A stretch of 64,000 nt of DNA. It comes from Paracoccaceae bacterium. Lineage in GTDB: Bacteria; Pseudomonadota; Alphaproteobacteria; Rhodobacterales; Rhodobacteraceae. The DNA is taken from assembly GCA_022823605.1 (NCBI GenBank), contig JAJEHS010000006.1, positions 124,001-188,000 of the forward strand, read 5' to 3'. The position numbers and the translations under genes are program-made. The notes under the pieces were generated by a model, which had not been told where the DNA came from, searched no databases, and saw nothing but the letters and a program-made list of their open reading frames with translations. Each line of letters opens with the position of its first letter. The first letter of the stretch is position 1. This document shows positions 18,051-26,499 of the stretch, piece by piece.

Positions 18051-18926
18051 TTATCTTAAGGCACCATAGTGGGTGGTGGATTGAGCTGCGGCAAAATTTG
18101 CCCTCTCTGCTGCACTCTTGAAGCATCCGGTTTGAACCCAGGTCGCTAAAAATGCCCCATTAAAACAATCACCAGCACCTGTCGCATCCACGGCTTCAAC
18201 CTGATGCCCTGGAAGTTGGGCTTCTTTCCCCTCTTCCGACAGATAAACCCCATTCATACCAAGTGTCAGAACAACTGTTTTTGGCCCAAGGTCATGATAG
18301 AAGCCACAAATTTCCTTGGGTGAAGTCAACCCTGTCAGATGCTGGGCATCTTCCAAACTAGGCAACGCTATGTCACAATATCGCATGGCTTCATGTATGA
18401 CCTCTCTTGCAATTTCAATCGGCCACAGAGCTGGTCTCAGGTTGGGATCAAAGGCAACGGAGGTTGAGCCATCCCTGGCAATTTTCATGGCCTCTAGTGT
18501 TGCTTCCTTCATCGATTCGCTAATCGCCAGATTTATTCCTGAAGCATAAAAAACCGAACTTGTGAATATTTCACCTTTGGGTAAATTTGATGAGAGGTAT
18601 TTACTTGCCGCGGAATTGGATCTTCGATAACTGAATTTATGTCCACTTTCGTCATGTGTTACAAAGTATATTCCGGTTTCCGCATCAGGAGAAACTTCAA
18701 CGTTTTTATAATCAACACCTTCCGACTTCCATTTATTGATGATTTCCGAGCCAAAAATATCGGCACCAACTTTGCTTATAAACCCTGCAGTAATTCCGTG
18801 TCTCACTGCAGATATGGCTGCATTGGAGACATCACCACCTACCCCGATTTGAAACATGCCCCCGGGCTGTTGATTGAACTCAACCAATGGTTCACCCAGG
18901 CAAATTAAATCAAAACTGTTACCCAT
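18051..18926 (-). CDS. PfkB-family sugar kinase (2-keto-3-deoxygluconate kinase-like)
   Basis: This is a ribokinase-fold kinase of 291 residues. It has an N-terminal GVGGDVSNAAISAVRHG substrate segment (28-44) and the C-terminal PfkB signature DATGAGDCFNGAF, where D253 is the expected catalytic base. The overall resemblance is closest to 2-keto-3-deoxygluconate kinases (GEPLVEFNQQ start, SYRRSNSAAS near 99-107), but the substrate is inferred. It stands alone on minus. A perfect 18-bp palindrome lies 31-48 bases upstream of its start, suggesting operator control. Confidence 0.82.
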   Translation of the reverse strand: MGNSFDLICLGEPLVEFNQQPGGMFQIGVGGDVSNAAISAVRHGITAGFISKVGADIFGSEIINKWKSEGVDYKNVEVSPDAETGIYFVTHDESGHKFSYRRSNSAASKYLSSNLPKGEIFTSSVFYASGINLAISESMKEATLEAMKIARDGSTSVAFDPNLRPALWPIEIAREVIHEAMRYCDIALPSLEDAQHLTGLTSPKEICGFYHDLGPKTVVLTLGMNGVYLSEEGKEAQLPGHQVEAVDATGAGDCFNGAFLATWVQTGCFKSAAERANFAAAQSTTHYGALR

Positions 18927-18956
18927 TCGTACTCATTGATTAAATATCAAAAATAA

Positions 18957-18974
18957 GGGAAGTATATACTTCCC
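18957..18974. promoter_or_regulatory. Perfect 18-bp palindrome upstream of the sugar kinase
   Basis: GGGAAGTATATACTTCCC is its own reverse complement. It lies 31-48 bases from the kinase start codon, the range where a repressor operator would overlap the promoter. As RNA it could also form a hairpin, but its place upstream of the gene favours an operator. Confidence 0.6.
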
Positions 18975-19256
18975 AAAAATTAAATTGTAAGGTACATTAA
19001 ACATTGGAGCTTTGGAAGCAACATATTCCTTGTACAAAGGGCAAAATCGCTACTTCCGATTAGCTTTCAGATATAAGTTTATACCCAAAATTAATTCATT
19101 ACATTCATTGGAGATATTCTTCCTTTTCTTAAGTTTCCGGTTGAACTTGAATCTCTTCCTTATCTCCTTGGGGGTCAATTCGCTTTACAGCGTTTACTTA
19201 CAAGTAGGATTTAAGTGATTGTTTTAGAAATAGACCACTTACCGACTTAGTATCCC

Positions 19257-19288
19257 ATTAACTTAAGCAAGTACTTGCTTAAGTTAAT
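19257..19288. promoter_or_regulatory. Perfect 32-bp palindrome upstream of the FAD-oxidoreductase pair
   Basis: ATTAACTTAAGCAAGT is followed at once by its exact reverse complement, with no spacer. It lies ~95 bases before the ATG at 19384. The inner AAGCAAGTACTTGCTT has the size and symmetry of a TetR-family operator. No regulator gene is adjacent, so the binding protein is unknown. Confidence 0.6.
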
Positions 19289-19383
19289 AAAAAAGTAGTG
19301 ATTGCTTTTGGAGTTACAAAAACTAATTGCTATTCAATCCAAAAATTTAATCATATTATTTTTGATTTCTTGAAGGAAGGAAA

Positions 19384-21828
19384 ATGGCTGAACTACCTAC
19401 AACAGCAAGGGTAATAATTATCGGTGGAGGTGCCGTTGGTACATCGGCATTGTTCCATTTGTGTAAAAGTGGCTGGAATGAAGTCCTTCTACTAGAGAAA
19501 AATCAACTGACGGCCGGTTCAACCTGGCATGCTGCAGGTAATGTTCCTACCTTTGCAGGCAGCTGGTCAATCATGAATATTCAACGCTATTCCGCTGAAC
19601 TCTACAGAACCTTGGGTGCCGAAGTAGATTATCCCATGAATTACCACGTCACAGGTTCGATAAGACTGGCTCATAAGGAAAATCGCCTGAAGGAATTCTA
19701 TCGGGCCGTCGGAATGGGGAAATACCAAGGTATGGACCTTTCCATTCTTGACCTTGATGAAATCAAGGAACTATACCCATTTATTGAAACCCATGACCTG
19801 ATTGGTGCCTTGTACGATCCCAATGACGGGGATATTGACCCGGCTCAATTGACCCAGGCAATGGCCAAAGGAGCAAGAAACCTGGGTGCAAAGATATTCC
19901 AGAATACTGAAGTAACTGGTATTTCCAGAGAAAACAATGAGTGGATTGTCCAAACCCCAAAGGGGAACGTAAGATGTGAAATTGTCGTAAATTCAGCCGG
20001 GTATTATTCTGAAAGGGTCGGTAATTATTTTCTTCCCTTTGGAGGACGCAAGGTTCCAATGGCGACCATGAGCCACCAGTATATCTTAACTGAAGAAATT
20101 CCGGAGTTGAGCGAGTGGACAAAGCAGGAAGGTAAAAAACTGCCATTATTGCGGGATGTGGATATCTCCTATTACCTTCGCCAAGAAAAAAACGGATTGA
20201 ATCTCGGACCATATGAAAGGAATTGTTTTACACATTGGGATTCAGAAGGTGATCCCTTGCCTGATGATTTCTCCTTTCAGTTATTTGATAGTGATACAGA
20301 GCGTCTGGAATTCTATATCGAGGATGCGTGCAACAGGGTTCCATTACTCGGTACAGCCGGAATACAGAACGTAATCAATGGCCCCATTCCCTATGCTCCT
20401 GACGGCAATCCATTGATTGGCCCCATGCCTGGTGTGAGAAATGCTTTCGAATGTTGTGTCTTTACCTTCGGAATTGCTCAGGCGGGGGGCGCAGGAAAAG
20501 TATTGGCTGAATGGATTACAGAAGGTCAAACCGAATGGGATATGTGGTCCTGTGATCCCCGTAGATACACGGATTATACTGATCAGGGCTATTGTGAAGC
20601 CAAGGCTAGGGAAGTTTATGGTCATGAGTATGCCATCCATTTCCCATACCACGAATGGCCTGCTGCCAGAAATAAAAAATTATCACCCATCCATGACAAG
20701 ATTCTTTCCCTTGGTGGACAGATGGGGGTATACAATGGATGGGAACGTGCCAATTGGTTTGCCCATCATGGAGATGATACAACCGAAGAAGCAACCTTGA
20801 CTTGGAGCAGAAAGGGCCCCTGGGAACCAAGAATTAGGCAGGAATGCGAAGCTGTTCATGAATCTGTAGGAGTTTTGGATCTGCCGGGATTTGCCAGATT
20901 CAATCTGACCGGAGATGGTGCCTCAGAATGGCTGGCTTCCAGAATTGCCGGAAGTTTACCGAAAATTGGACGAATGAATCTGGGATATTTTCCCACGGAC
21001 AAAGGCCGGGTATTAACTGAAATGTCAATCTTGAGGCATGACGAAAACTCCTTTACCCTCATTACTGCTGCTACAGCACAATGGCATGATTACGAGGTTC
21101 TTCAAAGGGATTTACTTTCAAATCTTAACCTGACAGATGTTACTGATCAATTTTCAACCTTGATAGTTTCCGGTCCCAAATCAAGAGAACTTTTTGGTAA
21201 AATTTCGAATGCGGATTTAAGTCTAAGCTGGTTAAGTCACCAAACTGCCCAAGTTGCAGGGAAACCCGCATCATTGGCTCGTGTCAGCTTTGCAGGTGAA
21301 CTAGGCTGGGAAATCCATTCCCGAAATGATCATGTTTCAGATATCTATGATGCCCTATGTGAAGAAAAGGTAAAGCCTTTCGGAATGTACGCCCTGAATT
21401 CGCTCAGAATCGAAAAGGGTTTCCGTGCCTGGAAAGGTGATCTCTCTACGGATTATTCACTTCTTGAAAGTTCCCTTGATCGATTTGTCAAGTTTGACAA
21501 GTCCCAGGAATTCCCGGGGAAACAGGCCCTTCTAATAGAAAAGCAGGCCGGCAGCAAAAAACGGTTCGCAGTGCTTACTGTAGAACAGGATGAGTACGAT
21601 ACACCCTATATGTCAACATTGTGGCATGATGGAGTGATAGTCGGTGAAACGACTTCTGGTTCCTGGGGCTACAGGGTAAACAAGAATATCGCATTGGCAA
21701 TTCTGAGAGCTGATTTGGTCAAACCCGGTACTGAACTGATGGTTGATATATTAGGTGAAATGTATCCTGCAGTCGTACAGGGTGGCAATGGCTTGTACGA
21801 CCCTACCCATAGCCGGTTGAAATCCTGA
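19384..21828 (+). CDS. FAD-dependent oxidoreductase with GcvT domain, dimethylglycine/sarcosine dehydrogenase-like (copy 1)
   Basis: An N-terminal DAO-type FAD domain has the dinucleotide motif IIGGGAVGTS at 12-21. H49 in STWHAAG matches the histidine that carries covalent FAD in dimethylglycine dehydrogenase. An FAO_M-like linker follows near 380-435, then an aminomethyltransferase (GcvT) domain from ~435 to the end. This fold oxidatively demethylates N-methyl amines and passes the one-carbon unit to tetrahydrofolate. The AGNVPTFAGSW stretch after the His differs from the usual form, so the substrate may differ. A GAAGGAAGG-type ribosome site precedes the ATG. Confidence 0.85.
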   Translation: MAELPTTARVIIIGGGAVGTSALFHLCKSGWNEVLLLEKNQLTAGSTWHAAGNVPTFAGSWSIMNIQRYSAELYRTLGAEVDYPMNYHVTGSIRLAHKENRLKEFYRAVGMGKYQGMDLSILDLDEIKELYPFIETHDLIGALYDPNDGDIDPAQLTQAMAKGARNLGAKIFQNTEVTGISRENNEWIVQTPKGNVRCEIVVNSAGYYSERVGNYFLPFGGRKVPMATMSHQYILTEEIPELSEWTKQEGKKLPLLRDVDISYYLRQEKNGLNLGPYERNCFTHWDSEGDPLPDDFSFQLFDSDTERLEFYIEDACNRVPLLGTAGIQNVINGPIPYAPDGNPLIGPMPGVRNAFECCVFTFGIAQAGGAGKVLAEWITEGQTEWDMWSCDPRRYTDYTDQGYCEAKAREVYGHEYAIHFPYHEWPAARNKKLSPIHDKILSLGGQMGVYNGWERANWFAHHGDDTTEEATLTWSRKGPWEPRIRQECEAVHESVGVLDLPGFARFNLTGDGASEWLASRIAGSLPKIGRMNLGYFPTDKGRVLTEMSILRHDENSFTLITAATAQWHDYEVLQRDLLSNLNLTDVTDQFSTLIVSGPKSRELFGKISNADLSLSWLSHQTAQVAGKPASLARVSFAGELGWEIHSRNDHVSDIYDALCEEKVKPFGMYALNSLRIEKGFRAWKGDLSTDYSLLESSLDRFVKFDKSQEFPGKQALLIEKQAGSKKRFAVLTVEQDEYDTPYMSTLWHDGVIVGETTSGSWGYRVNKNIALAILRADLVKPGTELMVDILGEMYPAVVQGGNGLYDPTHSRLKS

Positions 21829-21863
21829 CTACATCCCTATCTTGGTCTAGGCTGGAGAAAAAC

Positions 21864-24314
21864 ATGAATAACTCGTCTATCCCCCAAAATGCCAAAGTGG
21901 TAATCATAGGTGGGGGTGTTGTAGGTTGTTCGGTAGCTTATCATCTTGGAAAACTGGGATGGCAAGATATTGTTCTACTTGAACGGAAAAAACTTGCTTG
22001 TGGTACAACCTGGCATGCAGCAGGCTTGATTGGTCAGTTGCGGGCAACAGCCAACATTACCAAGCTGGCGAGGTATTCCCAGGAACTTTATGGTACTTTG
22101 GAAGAGGAAACGGGTGTTGCAACGGGGTTTGTCAGAACAGGATCCATAACTGTTGCCCTGACCGAGGACCGCAAGGAGGAAATCTATCGTTCTGCTTCAA
22201 TGGCCCGGGCCTTTGGAGTGGAAATAGAGGAAATCTCACCGGATGAGGTCAAGGCAAGATACCCCCATATTAACCACAAGGATATAATTGGAGGCGTTTA
22301 CCTACCCCTTGATGGCCAGGGTGATCCCGCAAATATTTGCCAAGCACTGGCCAAGGGAGCTAGGCAATTTGGTGCGAAAATAATTGAAGGCGCCAAGGTT
22401 ACAGGCTGTATCAAAAAGAACGGACGGGTTTCCTCCGTTACCTGGGAAAGTGGGAAGGAACGTGGAACCATCAATTGTGATTATGTAGTTAATTGCGGTG
22501 GCATGTGGGGAAGGGAAATCGGTTTGATGGCAGGTGTCAATGTTCCCTTACATGCCTGTGAACACTTTTATATTGTCACTGAGCCGATTGAGGGATTAAC
22601 CCGCCTGCCGGTCCTTAGAGTTCCTGACGAGTACGCCTACTACAAGGAAGATGCCGGTAAACTTTTGGTTGGTGCATTCGAACCAATCGCCAAGCCATGG
22701 GGAATGGACGGTATCCCAGAAGATTTTGAGTTCGATCAACTCCCTGAGGATTTTGACCATTTTGAACCTGTATTGGAAATGGCCATAAACAGGATGCCCA
22801 TATTGGAAAGTGCTGGCATACATACGTTTTTCAATGGGCCAGAAAGCTTCACCCCAGACAATGCATATTATTTGGGGAAAGCCCCTGAAATCGAGAATTA
22901 TTTTGTCGCCTGTGGTTTTAACTCCGTAGGTATAGCTTCTGCCGGAGGAGCTGGATTTGCCCTGGCCCAATGGATGCAGGACAATGAAAAACCCTTTGAT
23001 CTCGGTGATGTTGATCTTTCCAGGGTTCAACCCTTTCAGGGAAACAAAACCTATCTTTATCAAAGGGTATCAGAAGCCTTGGGATTATTGTTTGCCGACC
23101 ACTTCCCATTCCGCCAAAAGGATACTGCCAGAGGTATTCGAAGAACACCCTTTCATGACCGGCTGGTTGAAAACGGTGCCGTAATGGGTGAACTGGCAGG
23201 ATGGGAAAGAGCCAACTGGTTTGCCAGAAAGGATCAGCTTCCATCCTATGAATATGGCTGGAAAAGACAAAACTGGTTTGACAACTGGGCTGAGGAACAT
23301 AAGGCTATACGAAACAATATTGGTCTTTATGACATGTCCTCTTTCGGCAAGTTACTGGTCCAGGGCAGCGACTCAGAAAAATTCCTGAACCATGTTTGTG
23401 GAGCTGATTTATCAGTACCAAACGGTAAAATTGTTTATACCCAATTTCTCAACACTAATGGTGGCATTGAAGCCGATGTAACCATAACCAGACTTGCTGA
23501 ACAAAAATATCTGGTTGTTACCCCTGCAGCAACCAGATTGGCCGATCAAGCCCGACTTGCCCATTTTGCCAATAACTTCAATGTTGTGATAACTGATGTT
23601 ACCTCCGGTGAGGGTATCTTGGCATTAATGGGACCAAATTCACGCAAATTGCTTGAACAGATTTCTCCCAACGACTTTTCCAATGATGCATTTCCATTCG
23701 GAACCGCTCAGGAAATCGACATTGGATTGGGGCAGGCACGTGCACACCGGGTTTCCTATGTTGGGGAATTGGGTTGGGAAATTTACATTTCCACGGATAT
23801 GGCCTCTCACGTCTTTGATGTCATTCTTGATCAAGGCAATTCCATGGATTTGAAACTATGTGGTCTTCACATGATGGACAGTTGCAGATCAGAAAAGGGG
23901 TTTCGTCATTTCGGCCATGACATTACCGCCGAGGATCATGTTTTGGAGGCAGGTCTCGGGTTTGCAGTAAAGACTTCCAAGGAAGACTTTATTGGCAAGA
24001 AAGCCGTAATCCGAAAGAAGGAAACCGGCTTGGATAAAATGATGCTGCAATTCATTCTGGAAGATCCTGCCCCCCTTCTCTATCACAATGAACCCATCGT
24101 CAGGAATCGGGAAATTGTCGGATATCTGTCTTCAGGCAGCTACGGTCATCATTTGGGAGCATCTATCGGTATGGGTTATGTACCTGTGAAGGAAGAAACT
24201 GCTGAGGATCTGTTGAGTTCCGATTATGATATTGAAGTCGCAGGTACCAGGTTTAAGGCCAAGGCAAGTATCAAACCGTTGTTTGATCCAACTCACTCCA
24301 GAATGAAAATGTAA
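21864..24314 (+). CDS. FAD-dependent oxidoreductase with GcvT domain, dimethylglycine/sarcosine dehydrogenase-like (copy 2)
   Basis: This is a paralogue of the preceding gene, 816 against 814 residues, with collinear domains: a FAD motif IIGGGVVGCS, H51 in TTWHAAGL as the likely flavin attachment site, then the GcvT domain with MDSCRSEKGFRHFGHD near 670-690. The TTWHAAGLIGQLRATANIT segment is the canonical form of the dimethylglycine/sarcosine dehydrogenase family, so this copy is the better candidate for that activity. It follows 35 bases after copy 1, probably in one operon controlled from upstream of 19384. Confidence 0.87.
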   Translation: MNNSSIPQNAKVVIIGGGVVGCSVAYHLGKLGWQDIVLLERKKLACGTTWHAAGLIGQLRATANITKLARYSQELYGTLEEETGVATGFVRTGSITVALTEDRKEEIYRSASMARAFGVEIEEISPDEVKARYPHINHKDIIGGVYLPLDGQGDPANICQALAKGARQFGAKIIEGAKVTGCIKKNGRVSSVTWESGKERGTINCDYVVNCGGMWGREIGLMAGVNVPLHACEHFYIVTEPIEGLTRLPVLRVPDEYAYYKEDAGKLLVGAFEPIAKPWGMDGIPEDFEFDQLPEDFDHFEPVLEMAINRMPILESAGIHTFFNGPESFTPDNAYYLGKAPEIENYFVACGFNSVGIASAGGAGFALAQWMQDNEKPFDLGDVDLSRVQPFQGNKTYLYQRVSEALGLLFADHFPFRQKDTARGIRRTPFHDRLVENGAVMGELAGWERANWFARKDQLPSYEYGWKRQNWFDNWAEEHKAIRNNIGLYDMSSFGKLLVQGSDSEKFLNHVCGADLSVPNGKIVYTQFLNTNGGIEADVTITRLAEQKYLVVTPAATRLADQARLAHFANNFNVVITDVTSGEGILALMGPNSRKLLEQISPNDFSNDAFPFGTAQEIDIGLGQARAHRVSYVGELGWEIYISTDMASHVFDVILDQGNSMDLKLCGLHMMDSCRSEKGFRHFGHDITAEDHVLEAGLGFAVKTSKEDFIGKKAVIRKKETGLDKMMLQFILEDPAPLLYHNEPIVRNREIVGYLSSGSYGHHLGASIGMGYVPVKEETAEDLLSSDYDIEVAGTRFKAKASIKPLFDPTHSRMKM

Positions 24315-24344
24315 TCCTGGGCCTTTTTGAGAGGCTGGTTTGCT

Positions 24345-25088
24345 TTAACCTACCGTTGCCAGCCAGGGTACGTTTTCAAGCAACCAATATGAAATTACCG
24401 TAAAGCGGTTGGTGAGCAACAACCCCCCAACCGCAATGAGGATGGTGCCGATAATTATTTCGATCAGTCTGAAATGCTTTTTTATTCGGTTTGAAAAATC
24501 AATGAATCTGTTGATAAAAAAGGCAGCCAAGACAAAGGGAAGCCCCAGCCCCATCGCATACACCCCCAACAGAAAGGTTCCCTTGACCACAGAGCTTTCC
24601 TGAGCTGCCAGGGACAGGATGGCACCGAGTTGTGGACCAATGCATGGCACCCAGCCAAAAGCAAAGGCCAGTCCCAAGACAAATGCACTTACTGATTTAC
24701 CCCCCTTGTTTCTCAGATTGAATCTGAATTCGCGGTCCAAGATGGGAATTCTGAATAGTCCCAGAAAATGAAGCCCGAATATGATGATAATTCCCCCGGC
24801 AATTTGGCCAAAAAGAACTTGGTTTTGCAGGAAAAACCTCCCCAGGGTAGAAACGGTAAAACCCAGTACTAGAAAGACAAATGAAAGGCCCAGGAAAAAG
24901 AAGAGAGCCGAATATACCACCTGGTTTCTGTTGCCCTGTCGGGAATTCAATTCAGAAAATGATACCCCGCTGATAAAAGCGAGATAGGGAGGCACCACCG
25001 GAAGGACACAGGGTGAAATAAAACTCAATATACCGGCGGAAAAGGCTATCAATATAGATAGCATCATACCGGAATCCAGAATTTCCAT
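24345..25088 (-). CDS. ccdA: CcdA-type thiol-disulfide transmembrane protein
   Basis: This DsbD/CcdA-family membrane protein of 247 residues has six predicted hydrophobic helices. It moves reducing equivalents from cytoplasmic thioredoxin to the periplasm, typically for cytochrome c maturation. The redox cysteines are C27 in ISPCVLPVVPPYLAF and C149 in GWVPCIGPQLGAILS. It is a full-length stand-alone member, convergent with the oxidoreductase pair. No ccm genes are nearby, so its partner thioredoxin must be encoded elsewhere. Confidence 0.9.
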   Translation of the reverse strand: MEILDSGMMLSILIAFSAGILSFISPCVLPVVPPYLAFISGVSFSELNSRQGNRNQVVYSALFFFLGLSFVFLVLGFTVSTLGRFFLQNQVLFGQIAGGIIIIFGLHFLGLFRIPILDREFRFNLRNKGGKSVSAFVLGLAFAFGWVPCIGPQLGAILSLAAQESSVVKGTFLLGVYAMGLGLPFVLAAFFINRFIDFSNRIKKHFRLIEIIIGTILIAVGGLLLTNRFTVISYWLLENVPWLATVG

Positions 25089-25572
25089 AACTTGTTGACT
25101 TTACTTGTTGGTCATTAATTTCTGCTTTGAGTGCTAACAGTAAAGCAATACATTTCTGAATTCATTTCTCAACTACAGTTATAAAATGAGGCATTTTCAT
25201 AAATACTGCAATTACCTCTGCAATACCTGCTTAAATTCCATTTGTGGGTATATCTGTGATTGAAATAGTCTATTTCAAATATTCCCGAAGCAAAATAACA
25301 ATGATGTTAGGTGAATTCTATTTTGATTGTAGAAAATGCCGTCAGTAATGACAAAATAATTTGATTTTCGAATAGTGAAACTTGCAGCAAAACAAAATTT
25401 GAATCAGACAATTCACCCTTTATGGAAAAACAAAACGGTCCTGTTTTTCTAGCACCCAAGTCTCTGCCCATTAAACTATTATTCCGAGTCCAAAATTGTG
25501 ATCATTGAACAAAATCGACTTTTTTCTTCCATCTCAATTGTACAATTTATTCTTTCTTGAAGACCAATCGAT
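25089..25572. other. Gene-free AT-rich stretch at the edge of the accessory island
   Basis: No gene was recognised in these 484 bases. They contain a 19-bp palindrome (25260-25278), a stem GAAAAACA/TGTTTTTC (25425-25432 and 25442-25449) that could end the minus-strand nuclease transcript, and the ccdA promoter. Composition is visibly more AT-rich than the flanking housekeeping genes. Confidence 0.5.
25260..25278. promoter_or_regulatory. 19-bp palindrome upstream of ccdA
   Basis: TTGAAATAG and CTATTTCAA form 9-bp arms around a single T. It lies ~170 bases before the ccdA start and ~300 bases past the nuclease stop. It could be an operator or an island-border element. Confidence 0.35.
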
Positions 25573-26499
25573 TTATGCCTTAAATCCATATTTTTGTTCC
25601 AACACCTTTACCAAGTAATTTAGTTCTGGAGCTTTGGTCAAAGCAGTCATCAAATGTTGCCAACTAAGTCGTCTGAATAGTCCACAAACTTTAGAACTTT
25701 GATTGACAAAATCCCACTGTTTTTGGGCCTTACCACCATAACTGAAATTAGGATTACGATTATCGTAAATAACAAGAACATGTCCTTGAAAGGGATCAAG
25801 TCCTTTCTTCTCCGAAACGGTTGCTGCCAGTGCATTTCTTGCTAATTGGTATGTGTAATTAAAAGGGCATGGTAATAGGTCCTTATTTTTATCCCAGTCA
25901 AAAAGATCTGACAAATAGTCCCAATAACGAATATTTTTTTCGGTTAATGAGCACCGATTTAACCGATCACCCTGTATTTCATAATTTCCATTGCACTGTG
26001 GTTCTCCGGTAGATGAACCTTTCTTAGTCTGAGAACAGTATCCGAATTCTTTTTCTGTGAATTTACATTCCACCGCTACACGTTTTTGGCTTCCGGTAAA
26101 CATTACATCTATACTTGTTGGAGTTCGTTCATCTAAAAAATTAACTTTGAATTCTGATTCAGGTATAAAACCTACATGATCTTCAAAGAATGCAATCCTT
26201 CCACATTCAGTTTGAATGCCTTCGAGTATATCTATTCGATTATAAGCCTTGATGCTACCAAACACGCTTTGACACAAAGCCTGTGAACTTTTCAAGCTTT
26301 TGGAATTGGGGACTTTTTCAAGAATAAGTTTCTTTTTACTTTGATCTGGAGGGATAATTACTCCATTTGAACTAGAATTTAGTACGGGGGGCCCTCCTTT
26401 CCTTACTTTCCCATCAAGTTCATTCTTATGGTGCTTTTTTGCCCAAGCCCATAAATCCTGAACAACATTTTTCTCGTAATCGCTGTATTTTGTGATCAA
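25573..26499 (-). CDS. PD-(D/E)XK nuclease-like protein, resembles the PGN_0703 putative restriction endonuclease family
   Basis: This 308-residue protein has a PD-(D/E)XK core: D131 (in TSIDVMF), E144 and K146 (in VAVECKFTE). The ECKFTEKEFGYCS run, with later C169 (CNGNY), C183 (RCSLTEKNIRYWDY) and C211 (PCPF), matches my memory of the PGN_0703 family. Four spaced cysteines could bind zinc, which is inference. Its start overlaps the upstream nuclease's stop by four bases (26496-26499), so the two are translationally coupled. No methyltransferase is adjacent. A defence or DNA-processing role is likely but unproven. Confidence 0.65.
   Translation of the reverse strand: MITKYSDYEKNVVQDLWAWAKKHHKNELDGKVRKGGPPVLNSSSNGVIIPPDQSKKKLILEKVPNSKSLKSSQALCQSVFGSIKAYNRIDILEGIQTECGRIAFFEDHVGFIPESEFKVNFLDERTPTSIDVMFTGSQKRVAVECKFTEKEFGYCSQTKKGSSTGEPQCNGNYEIQGDRLNRCSLTEKNIRYWDYLSDLFDWDKNKDLLPCPFNYTYQLARNALAATVSEKKGLDPFQGHVLVIYDNRNPNFSYGGKAQKQWDFVNQSSKVCGLFRRLSWQHLMTALTKAPELNYLVKVLEQKYGFKA

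Larger units (their letters stand above)
18927..19383. other. Long divergent intergenic region with two palindromes
   Basis: These 457 bases of AT-rich DNA between the divergent kinase and FAD-oxidoreductase genes hold no convincing gene. An open frame at 19012-19218 has no ribosome site and no recognisable product. The region contains the perfect palindromes at 18957-18974 and 19257-19288, each near one of the two divergent genes. Confidence 0.6.

Noticed and set aside
19012-19218. 68-codon open frame between the kinase and FAD-oxidoreductase genes
   Set aside because: Low-complexity F/L/S-rich translation of AT-rich DNA, no Shine-Dalgarno sequence, lies between two operator-like palindromes.
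25425-25449. GAAAAACA/TGTTTTTC stem as terminator of the nuclease genes
   Set aside because: Stem is A/T-dominated, about 125 bases from the stop and without a clean U-run on the minus strand, so not listed as a terminator.
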